Shown: one piece after another, positions 43,245 through 55,733 of the stretch
Numbering within the stretch: position 1 is the stretch's first letter
Layout: each line of letters opens with the position of its first letter
Assembly: GCA_030295235.1 (NCBI GenBank)
Contig: AP026172.1
Span: 372,001-436,000 of the forward strand
Reading direction: 5' to 3'
Length of the DNA stretch: 64,000 nt
Source: Fistulifera solaris
Taxonomy: Eukaryota > Bacillariophyta > Bacillariophyceae > Naviculales > Stauroneidaceae
Notes under the pieces: model-generated
Databases searched by the model: none
What the model was told of the DNA's origin: nothing
Seen by the model: only the letters and a program-made list of their open reading frames with translations
Program-made: the position numbers and the translations under genes

Positions 43245-44680
43245 ATGGTATTTCCTCTCAACTCCACAGGTATCGTTCTTCGAAGATGCCTAGCACACAC
43301 GAAACTGTACGTTCGATACATTGACACTTCGGCCTTTGATGATGTGAAGAAAACGCTACCACCACCACCACAACCCAAATCCAAAAGCTCCAAACCCAGT
43401 TATCGCTTTGTGGATCGCACACGCGTTCGCGTGGCAGGAGGGATGGGTGGGAAAGGATCATTGTCAATGAAACCATCCCGGAAACGCTATAAACTCAGAC
43501 CCGACGGTGGACACGGCGGCAATGGAGGGAGTGTCATTCTCGTGGCAGATCCGAACGAACAATCTTTGCGATGGTCGCATCCGCACCTGCAAGCGGAAAA
43601 AGGTAGCAATGGGGATAGTCAGGATTGTCACGGAAGGAATGGTGAAAATTTGATTGTGCGAGTGCCTTGTGGAGTGTTGGTCAAGCGAGTATTGAATCAT
43701 GGAGAAGTATGGGATGAAGATAGGGAAATGGTATTGAATAGTAGAACCGATGACAGTCCACTTTACGAAAGTGAAGATAAAGTCGAAGTATCACGTGAGG
43801 TACAGGCTTTATTGGATGCCATGATTCATACAGACGACAATGATTTGGAGGATGCCGATGATGAAGAAGAGGACTGGGATAGTGATGATGATAATGCTGA
43901 TATTCAAAAGAGCGCGATAGAATAATACTGGCCGATCTCGACAAACCTGGCGCGCATGTGATGGTGGCCAGGGGCGGTCGTGGGGGTCTAGGTTCATCCA
44001 TTTACGGCGGCGAGTCGGGCCCCATGCCCGATCCTCGTGAAATGATTGCCAAGTCCAAGCCACAACCCGGCGAAGTCGCCTTTCTGGAATTAGAACTGAA
44101 ATTAATTGCGGATATTGGCTTAGTCGGCTTTCCTAATGCTGGAAAATCAAGTTTGCTGAGGGCAATGAGTCGAGCTACGCCAGAAGTGGCGCCCTATCCA
44201 TTTACAACGTTGCACCCTATCTTGGGCAGTGTCGATTACCGTGATGGTATTCGCATTCGAGTGGCGGATATTCCGGGATTAATTGACGGTGCATCCGAGG
44301 GGCGAGGCAAAGGTTTCGACTTTCTTCGGCACATTGAGCGTACCAAAGCGCTTCTTTACATCGTAGACGCTGCTGGAGTTGATTTCCGTGATCCTGTGGA
44401 AGACATTCGAGTATTAGCGAACGAGATAGCCTCGTATGGAGATGGGGCTATGATGGATAGGAGGGCGCTGATTGTAGCCAACAAAATCGATCTTTTGACC
44501 GAAGAGAGTCTTCCTGAGCTTAAATACGCTATTTCACAGGCAGCCAAGGATATGGGAATACTGACGGATCATGAAATCTTTGCCATTAGTGCCGGTGTCA
44601 CAGGGACAGGACTGTCATCGCTTTCGAAAGCCATGCGGGAAATTGTTGCCTTTGTAGACGAAGAAAAAGACTTATGGTAG
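43245..44680 (+). CDS. Obg/GTPBP5-type GTPase, frame broken once
   Basis: GTPase for large-subunit ribosome assembly, probably in mitochondria or plastid. Seen: N-terminal presequence-like 50 residues, then the glycine-rich Obg fold (VRVAGGMGGKGSLSM, RPDGGHGGNGGSVILV, KGSNGDSQDCHGRNGENLIVRVP). A long acidic insertion follows (DDNDLEDADDEEEDWD, residues 200-225), longer than in bacteria. After a frame change at AAAA (43906-43909) comes ILADLDKPG, VARGGRGGLGS and the G domain: G1 GFPNAGKSS, G2 TTLHP, G3 DIPGLIDGASEGRGKG, G4 NKID and G5 ISA. One added base joins the parts as QKERDRIILADL. The complete protein has about 478 residues. Confidence 0.88.
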
Positions 44681-44730
44681 GGTAAATCTTATTGATTAGC
44701 TTTCAAATAGAAGTTAACTTGTTCTAGTTT

Positions 44731-47700
44731 TTATGCAATTGCATTAAATGGTAGAGAGATAACATGCCCCTTCTGTTGAATGTAGTTTAAGATAGGTTCA
44801 AGTACAGCACTGCCTTTTGACAAGGTAGAAAACGATCCGATCAAAATCAATTTAAACTTTGCTCTGGTAATCGCCACATTGATTCGGCTGAGATCTTCGA
44901 GCAGTCGTCCCGCTTTAAATTTGGAATTACTGCGAACGAAGGAAACCACAATAACGGGCTTATCACGTCCCTGATAGCGGTCAATCGTACTGACTTCCAG
45001 TCCGTCACTGCTATGTTTAGCGATGACATTGTCTTCCTGGAGTCGGTGCAGCTGAGAGAAAAATGAGTTTAGTCACAGCAAGCACTGCGTGCTTTAAAGC
45101 GGCCCCACTCAAACGTACCTGTGCCCTAAACGGAGAAATTACACCGATAGACGACGGTGGGAGACCACAGGAAATAAAATCATCAACAACTTGACGAACA
45201 ACTTGTACTTCGGTTTCGTTGATAATGGGGCTCCCTCTTGCTTTACCGGAAGAACTTTCTAAGTCAGCGTGTTTACTTGAGGAAATGGCGTCGGTATTCA
45301 GGAAAACCAGAGGTAAAGAAGGATCTATAGCTGGCTTGCGCCAAGCACTATTCGGCAAGCAAAGATGGCTACCGTCAAGGAAACCCGGCAAATGCAACGT
45401 GGTTTTTGCCACTTGATCATTCCCACATCTCATTTTCCCGTCGTAGACGAAGCGACTGCTTAACTCGCAGATATCATCGTGCATACGATATTGGTAAGTT
45501 AATGGTGCAATCGACTCTGGATGACTTTCGGCTAGATGTTTCAACAGTGACACTCCGAAGCCTGCAAAAAAGTGAGTCGATACAGATATGTAAGCAACCA
45601 CTATTATTCTCTATACGCAACCTACCTCCTTCTGCCGCGAGGTCACTAATTACAAGAGGTGGAAGCTGTTTGTGATCTCCGACAAGCACAAACGAATTCG
45701 ATGCCATGATTGCGCCAAGCACAGCAGGTTGGCTTATTTGACCCGCCTCGTCCACGATAACGACATCAAACTCTTCCCCCCTGTAGCAGCGGGGACCTCG
45801 GTATTGACAGGGCGGTGGCACCAACAATGCGAGCCGATCTAATGACACGTCGAAGGGATTCGACCCGAGGAGGAAGTTGATCCTGTGACTCTAAGGTCTG
45901 CGCAGCCGCTGGAGCCAATATGAGATGAACTCCTGGATGACAAGATGATTCGAGGCCAACTCTGATGACAGCAGAAGACGGACGTAGTGGGCTTGTTTCG
46001 TTCACTCCCTTCTCAATTAGTTTGAGTAGAACGTTGTCGACTGCGGCGTGTGTATATGCTGTTATCAGAACGCGTTTTCCGTGCGCCGCCAGCAACCTGG
46101 CAACGAACGTAATAATGGAGGTTTTTCCAGTTCCTGGCAGACCTTGTATGATACCATAATCTTGCGCTGACATGACCTGGTGTATGACCGTTGTAAATTT
46201 AGACGGGGCACCACACCCGCATGCCACATACTTTACCATCCTACTTACCATTTTTGTTGCTGCTTGTTGATCAGGATTCAATTCCGCATACTCAGCGGCC
46301 AAATCCATCAAGTCACAACCTGGGACCAACGCAGGAAGTTCGGACCCGCTCTTTTCAGGTGAGAATATAGAATGGAGAGAAGTTCGTAGTCGGGGAGCGC
46401 TTCGCCGAATCACTATGTCGCGAAGGTTTTTGAGTCGAGATGCAGCGAGCAACGTTTGCTTTCCCTCTATGGCCTGTCGTGTTTCCAATGACAGAAAGTT
46501 AATTAGATTTCGCCTTAAAGTCCCAGTGCCACAAGCCACGTCGTCGCTGTCGATCCGAAAAACTAATGATTCGTCCGAGCCTACGAATCTAATCATTCGA
46601 GTAAGGTCGTCCACGGACGACCGAACTTCAACTTCGTCACTTGCTATACGATGAATGAAGCCCCTTACGATGTGCATTTGATCCTTCGATGACCTGGGAT
46701 TGCCGCAAGTTGTCACTCTGTCGACACTGATCACCGCATGAGTCCCAGGCTGGATGGAGAGATTATGTAAGTTTTGCTGGCTGTGCATTGGTATAAATTT
46801 AGATTTTCTGAAAAGAGAATGGCGGATGAGCCCTCCTTGCACGCGCCTTTTGTTGATTTCAAGGCGTCAAATTGAAGCCGAGAAATGCAGTTGCCGGAAT
46901 TTGCTTCTCGCTTTTCTGAACGCTCTAACCAGGTCTCAGCAATCAACGATCTACTGGCATCGGCTTCAAGATCAATCAACCGATCCCACCGCGAAAAATA
47001 TTCGAGATCTTCAGGAAGCAGGTGTCCTGTATATCGATTTACAAGATCGCTACGACTCTCGCGTGCGTTGGAAGCCCCCGCAGAAATAGAATTGGCTCTC
47101 ATGTATGTCATGCACTCTCTATTTGAATAACACTTTTCGCAAGTAAATCCGGATTGGAGCACTTCCGGGAGAACGGTGGGAGTGGATGCATCAAGTAGAC
47201 CTAACTTTGAAATTCCTTCTGCTTCCTGAACAACTGTAAGACCACGCAGTTTAGTAGCACGAACTTGTGCACTGGCGACTGTATTTCGCACTCCAAGTAA
47301 TGTCTTGAGATGGGGAAGCGCCGGTGTAGCGTGCACTGCACGCAGATTTTCTTTATTCATGTAGAGCAACAAACCATTGGGAGCAGTATTTTGTTGGGTT
47401 CCGTATCGCGTTTGCATCATTAGTAAGTACAGGAGCAATTGAGCCATATGTGATTCGTGTGTCTTCTGGCTATGACCCGTCTTGAGTTCAACTCCAAAGA
47501 GGCTTCGTCCTGCACGGCCTTGGTGAATTACCTCAGCGTCGACAATCATATCAATATTTCCTTTCAGTCCCAGCTCTGGAGATATACAGGGCTCCTCTAC
47601 GGCTTCAACAGACTTGGCTAAGAACTGAACGGAAGGTTGTTCAAACATGTTTCGAAGAATCGCTCCACCAGATCGGCTGCTTTTCAAGTCTGTGTATTGT

Positions 47701-49499
47701 TGTGCAAAACTCACGAGTGTCGGAATAAATTGAGCAAGCTCACGGGTCGCCTCGCACGAAGACACGCCGCAAGCCAGCAGGCTTTCAGCGTGCTGTCGAA
47801 CAATAAGGTCGATGTGACTTTCCGCTTCTTGTTGTGTAAAGTGTTGATGTTTGAGAACTTCTTCAAACAGCTGATGGCGCATTGTACCGAACAAAGGAGC
47901 CTTGTCTTCAATCGCGATGAGTGAGTGTCAAAACAAAGCATGCGTGCTTTAACAGCCATACTGCTGCTTACCTGAAATACCGGTAGAGCCTAATCGATCT
48001 TTCAATACTGCGCGGCGGGTACAGGCCACAGCTTCGCTGATCGTAGTAGGGGTCAGCAGCAAATCAGGATGAAGGACTACGACCATGTCGTCGAGTACGT
48101 CCATGGTGGATAGTGTTAGAGGAAGTGCTGACACATCCGTCCTGCGGTTCCCTGTCAGTGAACAAACATGGATGACATCTCCAGCTGCCACATCGGATTG
48201 GTACCATTCACCTTTCAAGAAAATCAGTCCGTCTGCTGGCCAGAGTGGCTCATCACGAACTCTGAATAAGCCGTCGGAATCAGCTTTGTGTGCTTGTCTC
48301 GAATTCCAGTGGAGCATTTCTTCTTTCCAAGCTGCGACAGAGAGTATTAATGTAAAATCTCCTCTCGCCTGATCTCTGGACACATTTATGACTTTGTAGC
48401 GAGAAAAGACCACGAATCCAGGATTTTGAGGCTTCACATTCATCGTTAAAGCCTGGTTCTTGGCAAGAATCTCCATGTCATGCTGCAACGCGTCCATGGC
48501 ATTGTCGGGCTGCGATTGAGCTTGCATTATAAAGTCATCCATGGCATCGAAATCGATATCAGGAAATTCTCCAAACAGATCTGTGTCCTGTTGGGGCGAA
48601 CTGGATGTGTTATTGCCAGGTGTAGCAGCTGCTTGTGGAGCAGGCATGTGACTTGACTGAGGTTCGTCGCTTGACTTGTTTGAAGGCAGCATATTCGTAG
48701 CAGTAGTCTGACCGGTTGGGACTGAGACGTTTGGACGTTGTACATTTTGAAGATAGGTATTTGCAACAGCAATAGCGGGCGAAACTCGTGAATCGACAAG
48801 TTTAGCGGTCTTGTCACTTTGTTGTGACAATGTGTCTTTGCTCACACAAAAGGAAGCCGATTGTGTGGCCTTGGATACCAGGGAATCGATTGCCTCGATA
48901 TCATCTACACTGAAGTTAAACTCATCAAACGCGTCGAAGTTATCTTCTGCTGTAGCGCTTGGGCTTTGATACGATGTTATGACTTCTGAGGAGGGATTAT
49001 TCGAAGGAACGTTGGAGCTTTCTGGAGACGGTGTCTTAATTTGTTTCAGTATGTCGTCAAAGTCAGAGGTTCCGCTGACAGCGAGCGGTGTGCTTTTACA
49101 AGAATTACCCTTATTTTGAAGGCGCGGGGTAAAAATGTTATTGAAATTCTTTTCTTTCAGCTTTGCCATTATCGAAACTTCGCGACGCTGTCGTTTTCGG
49201 CTCTTGACGATGCCCGGAAAATGTGCGGTCGTATCCTTCAAGATACTGATTTGAGAAACCAGATTTGGGTTCTTTTCAATGGGTAGCAACGGTCGCCGAA
49301 CATCTCCCGGAGGACTTTCATCTAACAGCGGGTCAGGCGAGTCAAACTCCGCGACACGTCGGACTGTCTTACTTTCGTTCCATTGAATGGTGTCTTCCTC
49401 CTGCGTGTGCGCGTATCCGGACACAGTTTTCAAATCTCTCTTTCCGATAGGTGTTGTTTCATCTATTTGAGATTCTTTTATGGGACTGCTTCGATTCAT
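44731..49499 (-). CDS. DNA2: DNA2 nuclease/helicase, four exons
   Basis: Nuclease and helicase that trims long Okazaki flaps and resects double-strand breaks. Exons: 47972-49499, 45626-47905, 45119-45561 and 44731-45051; introns of 66, 64 and 67 bases with GT-AG borders and agreeing phases. Exon 1 begins with a disordered region containing basic [10 protein letters not shown] and acidic motifs, then the OB-fold and the first cluster cysteine (ACTRRAVL). Nuclease motifs: [29 protein letters not shown], and cluster cysteines [11 protein letters not shown]. Helicase motifs: GLPGTGKTS (I), DEAGQ (II), GDHKQLPPL (III), YQYRMHDDI (IV), [17 protein letters not shown] (V) and NVAITRAK (VI). Frame breaks at about 46862-46866 and at CCCCCC 45776-45781 are repaired by one base each. 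Length is about 1,520 residues, with a larger N-terminal region than in yeast or human. Confidence 0.94.
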
Positions 49500-50170
49500 T
49501 ATTCAGGTAATCAGAAGACCATCATCCTTTCCATCGGATCGATCCCTCGTGCCATTCCAGTTAAAATGAGGCAATAACCGATACCCGATACCCACCATAA
49601 TGTTCCCCACAAAGGGCACCGTTTGAATGATCGTACGTGGGAACTGGTATATTTTGTACGAGGAAAAGTCGTCGCTTCGGCTGGCGCGCGTCACAACGCA
49701 GGTCGATGAGGGTCGAGAGCCTACATACAAAAGTACTTGTACGGGGTGGTAGACGGACCCCGGGCCTATGAAGCTTTCTGGGCAAGGGGCTAGCGGGGTG
49801 AAACTTCTTGCATCCTTAGTAAGCAACCCCGAAAAAGTCTATTCTGTTCGTTTGATCACATCACGCCATACGATGAAGATTTTGGCTTGATGCAATGAAT
49901 TGTTGTTGTTGTTCATGGTCCTTTGGAATGAAGTACGCGTAAACAACGTTTCTTTTAGGTTTTTTAACAAACCGCCGATGTTGATTTTCCGATTCAAGTT
50001 TCATCCAGTCCCGGAAAATGTCAACAAGTGCGCGCGCCTATTTCTCGCCATCACATTTATTTTTCGAGTGCAGCATAGCGAATCTCATGGATACTGCATA
50101 TGTATATGCGAGCTTTTGAAGAACAAACCAACGGTACCCTGAAATCACAAAATCAGTCACCTTAGCGAGA
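49500..50170. other. Divergent intergenic region
   Basis: About 670 bases between DNA2 (minus) and the pseudouridine synthase (plus). Open frames of 60-107 codons on both strands lack family features. Both promoters should lie here. No repeat or RNA gene is seen. Confidence 0.4.
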
Positions 50171-51142
50171 ATGTTTTCTTGGTCACCAGTCGTTGTTTCC
50201 CGTGTTCTTCTCTTCGCATGTCTCCACATTTATTTGACCCACAGCTTTACTGCATCATCGCGCTCCGCCTTTCCGCCTTTGAGAAACTCCGTTCGAACTT
50301 TTGCAACTGCTCATGAAGTAGCCGTTCAGATTGAAGGAAACATTACCATACTTGCCAAAAGTGATGATTATCTTGTGGTGGATAAGCCGCCTTCGGTAGT
50401 GTGTCATCATTCCGACTGGACGGGGTCGCGAAGTCAGCAAGAAATCCCCATGCTGCAACGAGTTCGTCAGGCCGTGGGATCACGTATCAACCTCGTTCAT
50501 CGACTGGATCGTGGCTGCAGTGGCTGCTTGCTCGTGACGTACCAAAAAGACGGTAAGACCGCCACTTTGAGCCAAGCCATGGCGGAGAATGCGACCAAAA
50601 CGTACATTGCAATAGTCAGAGGAGAAGGTATTTTACGCGGCGAAGATTTAAAAGAGAAAGGGTGGTTTCTAGTTGACAGGCCTATCAAGAATGAACGAGG
50701 CGTTCTACACGAAGCCAGCACTTGGTTTCGCTTTGTAGCTGGGCAACCTGAAGTTGATGGCCAGCCTCGGGCCTCTCTAGTACTAGCAAGACCAATGACG
50801 GGGCGTTGGCATCAGATACGAAGGCATTTGAATGGTTTATCTCATCCGATTCTAGGTGATAGTTCTCACGGGAATAGCAAGGTGAATCAAGAATGGAGGG
50901 CGCAACGCGGTATGCTCCCTGAACGAACCTGTCTCCACTTGGCCAGATTGCAGCTTTCCACTGAGAGTTTCCAGATTGACGCTCGATCGAATTTAGCACC
51001 GGATATGCTAACGCTATTGCAAGTTCATCTCCCGGCAGTCTTAGAAGAAGCATTGCCGATTTTGCACGAAGAGGGCATAACACTTGTGGACAACGATCGG
51101 GATGTTGAAATTCTATCTTACAGCTTTGCAGATGAATCATAG
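50171..51142 (+). CDS. RluA-family pseudouridine synthase with targeting presequence
   Basis: Pseudouridine synthase acting on rRNA or tRNA. Seen: hydrophobic N-terminus (VVVSRVLLFACLHIYLTHSFTASS), strongly like a signal peptide; the S-F at the cut site is close to the diatom plastid ASAFAP motif, so plastid or complex-membrane targeting is possible. The catalytic domain runs from ITILAKSDDYLVVDKPPSVV, with the catalytic Asp in INLVHRLDRGCSG, then TKTYIAIVRG, LVLARPMTGRWHQIRRHL and PILGDSSHG. The order and motifs match RluA/TruC enzymes; no S4 domain is visible. Unbroken and intronless. The specific RNA target cannot be told from the sequence. Confidence 0.88.
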   Translation: MFSWSPVVVSRVLLFACLHIYLTHSFTASSRSAFPPLRNSVRTFATAHEVAVQIEGNITILAKSDDYLVVDKPPSVVCHHSDWTGSRSQQEIPMLQRVRQAVGSRINLVHRLDRGCSGCLLVTYQKDGKTATLSQAMAENATKTYIAIVRGEGILRGEDLKEKGWFLVDRPIKNERGVLHEASTWFRFVAGQPEVDGQPRASLVLARPMTGRWHQIRRHLNGLSHPILGDSSHGNSKVNQEWRAQRGMLPERTCLHLARLQLSTESFQIDARSNLAPDMLTLLQVHLPAVLEEALPILHEEGITLVDNDRDVEILSYSFADES

Positions 51143-51219
51143 CCAGATGATATTTAAATATGGCGAAAAGAATCTCCAAATTGTGAAGAAGTCGTAATTG
51201 AACTGTATTTATGAATTCT

Positions 51220-52133
51220 TTATGCGGTCGCATTTATACATCTTTCGTGACAACCACTAAGGAAAGCCACAAGAACGCCACACATGCTAAGAATATTTCC
51301 GTTTGTCCAAACAAAAGAAGGCCAAACCCGCAACAATCGCGTACTTGAGAATGATGCATTGTTCCAAAAGTAAATCAAACGCTTCGGTATTGACGGTTTT
51401 TCCGTCACGCGTGGCATCGATCGCTTTGTTTAACTCGGCATTTTGAAGTTGCAGAACCATGTTTTGATCTTGCGCATCTTGCAGATCCTTGAAAAGAGCT
51501 TCCATGAGGTCATCCGAGGCTTCCAACTTATTCGTAAGAAACTCAACTCGATGTTCCGCGTCTTCTAGCAAACCAGCAGTACTGCAGGATTTATCGGAAA
51601 TACATTTTACTAGGACAAGAACTTCATCGACTGGAAGGAACGTTGACAGTATGTGTCGTGGGCTGTGTGTTGTTGACAGCTTGATGGGAAACTTCGTTGA
51701 CTGTCTTGGAGCGGGATGATGATGTATCCGTAGAACCAACGTGAGTCCCCGAATGATAGGACAAGACTTTGTTCCCGATTTGCAAAGGTTGGTTTTCTAA
51801 GGAAACAGCGTCCCTGCGTCTTGTCCGGATGACATTGATTCTGCTTTGTGTTTTTGAAATTTCTCGTTGCAGATTTACTAGTAAACTACCATGGTCCACG
51901 CGTTTCGGCGAGCTTGGCGAAAGTATTGTTTCTTGGTTTTCGCTGGTCGGAGCACTGCCTAGCTTCTGCTCGCTAACAGCCGGAAGGTGCACGGTGATCA
52001 GTTCACCGTTCATTGGTTCCGTGGAGCGGCCCATTTCACGGAAATGTTGGCTATTCCAGGACGAATCTGTAACGGCTCGTTCAAGTTTCCTAGAGATCAC
52101 GGGGGTTAGAGTCACAAATCGGCGTGAAGTCAA
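51220..52133 (-). CDS. Coiled-coil protein with C-terminal membrane segments, frame broken twice
   Basis: Unrecognised protein of about 305 residues or more. The N-terminal 160 residues are polar and Ser/Thr-rich. Then comes a predicted coiled coil (AEHRVEFLTNKLEASDDLMEALFKDLQDAQD, residues about 205-235 of the joined protein; heptad Leu pattern), followed by two hydrophobic stretches: ILKYAIVAGLAFF and ILSMCGVLVAFLSGC. The frames join if one base is dropped near 51633-51645 and one A from AAAA at 51313-51316. The first codon of the frame is TTG, and TTTCTAG directly precedes it (minus strand), which is a good splice acceptor; a short upstream exon is likely. The design (tail-anchored coiled coil) recalls tethering proteins, but no family is claimed. 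Confidence 0.5.
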
Positions 52134-52774
52134 CTAGAAACAGCAGGCGGAGTTTAATTATTAGACGGACAAAGCCCGGGATACAGTTTTGAATACTACA
52201 TATGTTGGAAGAATCTAAAGAATCCAAACAGGATGAACACAACGGACTTGACTGAGGCAAGATCGATGGTTGTCCTCTTTCTTCGAACGAAACGAGTAAT
52301 TTATACTCACAATATTTGTCGTTGCTTCTCCACAAACTTTGGTGATGTTCTAAAAGCGTTCAGACTCGTTGGATATCAGCGAAATTGCTCTGCTTTTTAT
52401 TTTTGTCGTCGCGTTCCGTTTGTGCTTTATTCATGTATTGTTTTGGATGATGGTTGGAGGACGAGATGACTTTTGATAAAATTTGGCGGGCTCCTTTGCC
52501 GTACGTTTGACCAGTGTCATTATTTTGTAGATCGTGGAGTGAGAAACCGTTCTTGTTCTGATAAAGCTAGTACAATTTCTTAGTCAGTCAAACGGAAATA
52601 AGAATGACTACGTTAAGTTCGTGAATCAAAGCGCTCGATGATGATTCACGAGCACGATCATTATTATTATTATTTCGTCGCTTTCGTATGTTGAAAGGTA
52701 ACCGGTGTTACCTGATACTCCGGAGTAAATAAATACTGCAATCGTTCTTTAACGCATTACTCTTCACAAATAGG
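52134..52774. other. Divergent intergenic region, may hold a first exon
   Basis: About 640 bases between the coiled-coil gene (minus) and NDUFAF5 (plus). The left end probably contains the intron and first exon of the minus-strand gene. An ATTATTATTATT microsatellite lies near 52660-52674, and an ACTCCGGAGT palindrome near 52717-52726. Confidence 0.4.
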
Positions 52775-53833
52775 ATGTCACTGTCTACCAAATCACTTTC
52801 CCGAGTCGTCGTCGTCGTCGCCGCCACGCGAAAGCGCAGTCTCTCTACTCGTGAAGCAGCCTCCGTCACGTACGCCTTTGATCGATCCTTCAAGCAATTG
52901 CAACGCGACAACGCCGCCCGTGCCACCCAAAAATGGAGCCACGACGCAGTATCGTACGACTACTTACGCGATGAAATAGCCCGACGACTGGTCGATCGAC
53001 TCGATGATATTCGGAGGGACGAAGGATTTTCCCTCGCGTTGGATTTGGGTTCTGGACCGGGCTACGTGCACCGGGCTATTTGTGCGGACGATTCTCTGCA
53101 GGGCGAAGGAGGAATTGGAGGTGTTCGGAAGCTCGTACAAGTCGATTCGAGTGCGGAAATGTTGCATCGAGATGTTGATATGGATTTCGAAGGGAGCCAT
53201 CGCTGTGACACGTATCGACTTCATGCCGACGAAGAATCAAAACTGCCATTTCCGGACGGTACATTTGACTTGGTCATCAGCTCAGCGTCATTACATTGGA
53301 TCAACGATCTCCCTTCTACCTTTGCTGAAGTACGACGAGTCCTGAAGCCGGATGGATGTTTTATGTTTTCGATTATTGGTGGTACAACACTCTCAGAGCT
53401 ACGTGCTGCCATGGTCTTGGCAGAACTGGAAAGGGATGGTGGAGTGAGTACGCATGTGGGACCGTTTGTCGAATTATCGGACGTAGGAGCTCTGCTCCAG
53501 CGTGCCGGATTCGCGCTGCCAACCATCGATACCGATACGATTCATGTTGGTTTTCCAAACGCTGGGGTACTTATGGAACATTTGCAACGGATGGGCGAAA
53601 ATAACGCGGGGATTAAGCGACGAGACCGTACGTCACTGGATACATTTCTCGCTACGGCATGTCTCTATGATGAACTCTTTTCAGTGGAAGGTAGCGATGA
53701 TATCGAAGCGAGTGTGCAGGTGATTTACGCTATCGGTTGGACTCCCCACGAATCTCAGCAACGCCCGTTGGAAAGAGGCACGGCTACACACAAAATGGCG
53801 GATATGGTTGAAGTAACAAAAGCGATTACGTAA
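52775..53833 (+). CDS. NDUFAF5: NDUFAF5-like complex I assembly methyltransferase/hydroxylase
   Basis: Mitochondrial SAM-dependent protein required for complex I assembly; the human protein hydroxylates an Arg of NDUFS7. Residues 1-30 form a mitochondrial presequence (Arg, Ser, Val rich; RKRSLSTRE). Then come the family start VTYAFDRSFKQLQRDNAA, YDYLRDEIARRLVDRL, the SAM motif ALDLGSGPGYVHR, a variable part, LPFPDGTFDLVISSASLHWINDLP, and RRVLKPDGCFMFSIIGGTTLSELR. The C-terminal part shows HVGPFVELSDVG, LMEHLQRMGENNA and IGWTPHESQQRPLERGTA, all as in NDUFAF5. Full length, intronless and without frame breaks. Confidence 0.95.
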   Translation: MSLSTKSLSRVVVVVAATRKRSLSTREAASVTYAFDRSFKQLQRDNAARATQKWSHDAVSYDYLRDEIARRLVDRLDDIRRDEGFSLALDLGSGPGYVHRAICADDSLQGEGGIGGVRKLVQVDSSAEMLHRDVDMDFEGSHRCDTYRLHADEESKLPFPDGTFDLVISSASLHWINDLPSTFAEVRRVLKPDGCFMFSIIGGTTLSELRAAMVLAELERDGGVSTHVGPFVELSDVGALLQRAGFALPTIDTDTIHVGFPNAGVLMEHLQRMGENNAGIKRRDRTSLDTFLATACLYDELFSVEGSDDIEASVQVIYAIGWTPHESQQRPLERGTATHKMADMVEVTKAIT

Positions 53834-53933
53834 CACAAAGTTATAGTTAGAGCGATGTAGACGTATTGTTACTTCACTAAATAATTCAATTGTATCCTAC
53901 AGCAATACTATTTCCTTTAGAGCAAACAGCAAC

Positions 53934-55733
53934 TTATCGTGAATTCACAGATCCGCCGTCCGCAATATGGTAGTTGGAGCGGATAATAGTCCAAGTCAAA
54001 AAGCTTTCCGTGTCTTTGGAATGATTTTGAATGCGGTAACAGTTACCAGGTGGCACACGGAAGATATCCCCGGGGTTCAGTAGAAACCTTGAGGCAGATT
54101 CGTGCTCCCATTCGCCTTCGTTGACATCGGGGTCGCCATAAGAGATCTCGAGGGCATTCTTCTGTCCTGTAACGACAGTAAATGTCTGTGCACAAGCGCC
54201 AACCGACTCAGGGTCCTTGATACCTCCTGGTGGAAGGGTCAGATTCCCCATAATATAGCTTGGGTATACAGGATTACTATCTGTGGAAACATTGAAAGCT
54301 TGAGATGCAACACCGACAACTTTGCCATCCGACTTGTGACGTCGCTGCATCGGTAGTTTTCTGGCTACCATGCGATCTTTATAACCCACAACAGCTAGGA
54401 AGAGCAGAATAGCCGAAAATGTGAGAGTCAATGTTACGCGATTGTGACATGTTCAGCCCCAAGTCAACTTACCCAAGTCGTCTGCTCGTTCGTAGCAGTC
54501 GTCCCAGACGTATGCAGTGTCACTGTCAATGTATTTGTACTTCTTTTTCAATTTGGAGCTGTCAAACTCAGCTTCAGCTGGAATTGATGCTTTCGAAGAT
54601 ACGGATTTTTTAGTCTTTGTATTCTGCTCTTGATGATTTAAATCAGGGACTTTTTCTCTTCTTGTAAGGAGTCTTTTCCGCGATACGGTAAGCTTTAACC
54701 ACTGGCATCGTCTCCAATCCGTCAATGAGATCATCGTCAAAGTCATTCGGTACATAATCCGCGCCCTCGTTCTTCCAGAATGCCAATGGCGCGATACGCA
54801 TGCGTTTCGATCGACGAAGACCTTCCGCGGGCTCATCTTTCGGGTCCGTTACGGGCACTACATGCTTGTAAGTCAACGGACCTGATTGCATACCTTTCGG
54901 AGAAAATGTGCGGTTCTTAAGCTTCTTCTTCTGTTTCCTTTGAAACTCATTTACATCAGTTGTATCGTCGGACGTGGATTTATGTTTCTTTTTTCTCTTC
55001 TTCTTCTTTTCTTCGGATACTTCCCTGGAAGATAGCATTGGTGTTTGATGATCATCATCACCAATTTGGAAACCAACTCCATCGTCTTCGTCGTCGGTAT
55101 CATCTAGAGCCGGTGTGGTTGCTGGCAATTGACCGGGTGTCTTATCGACGGGAGCGGGAGAAAGAGCCGGAGTTTTGGGACTGAGAAAGTCTGGATTTTC
55201 ATCCTCCGTGTCAGAATTGTCGTCTGGCGCCGGTGGGATCATGTCATCGTCCATATCATCTTGCGTGATCGGAAGATCGGCAATTTCTTCCCCAATCTTT
55301 GCTTTGAGAAGCGGGGAAAAGTCGTCCTCGCCTCCGTGTTCCTGAAGGTTACGCCCGATTTCTTCATCATCAAACTGCGCTACAGTCGAGCGATCGAGAG
55401 AAGGCGGGGCAGTCGATACCTTACTGAGTTCTGACGGGCTGAGTGATTGTCGTGTAGCGCGTTGGAGACCAGAAACGAGTCGCGTCACATCGCCTCCATT
55501 CTCTGTGCTATTTTTGCTTGAATCGTCGGGCCCTAAGGAAAAGCGCAACTGCTTCTTTTCCGAGTACTCCGTTCCACTGTATATTGCACTGAATCTGCTT
55601 CGCCGTCTTGAGTTGCCGGCGGGGAGGTTGCCCCAGCGAACACATTGTCCAGGTCATCGTTATTTGACTCTGGGATCTGGATTCCGGTTCGCTTTCCGCG
55701 CAGACTCCTCTGTTTTCCTGCTGCTGTCGCCAT
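53934..55733 (-). CDS. CENPC: CENP-C/Mif2 kinetochore protein, one intron
   Basis: Inner kinetochore protein that binds the CENP-A nucleosome. Exons 54473-55733 and 53934-54394 flank a 78-base GT-AG intron. Seen: a basic N-terminus, a long acidic disordered part (DDMDDDMIPP and DDTDDEDDG), a Lys-rich stretch (EEKKKKRKKKHKS), then the CENP-C motif LRRSKRMRIAPLAFWKNE followed by DYV, which contacts the histone H2A/H2B acidic patch and CENP-A tail. The C-terminal region is the cupin dimerisation domain (PPGGIKDPE, CAQTFTVVTG, LLNPGDIFRVPPGNCYRIQN). Two homopolymers break the frame: TTTT at 55556-55559 and TTTTT at 54651-54655; each is repaired by one base. Motif and cupin together leave little doubt about the family. 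Confidence 0.9.
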
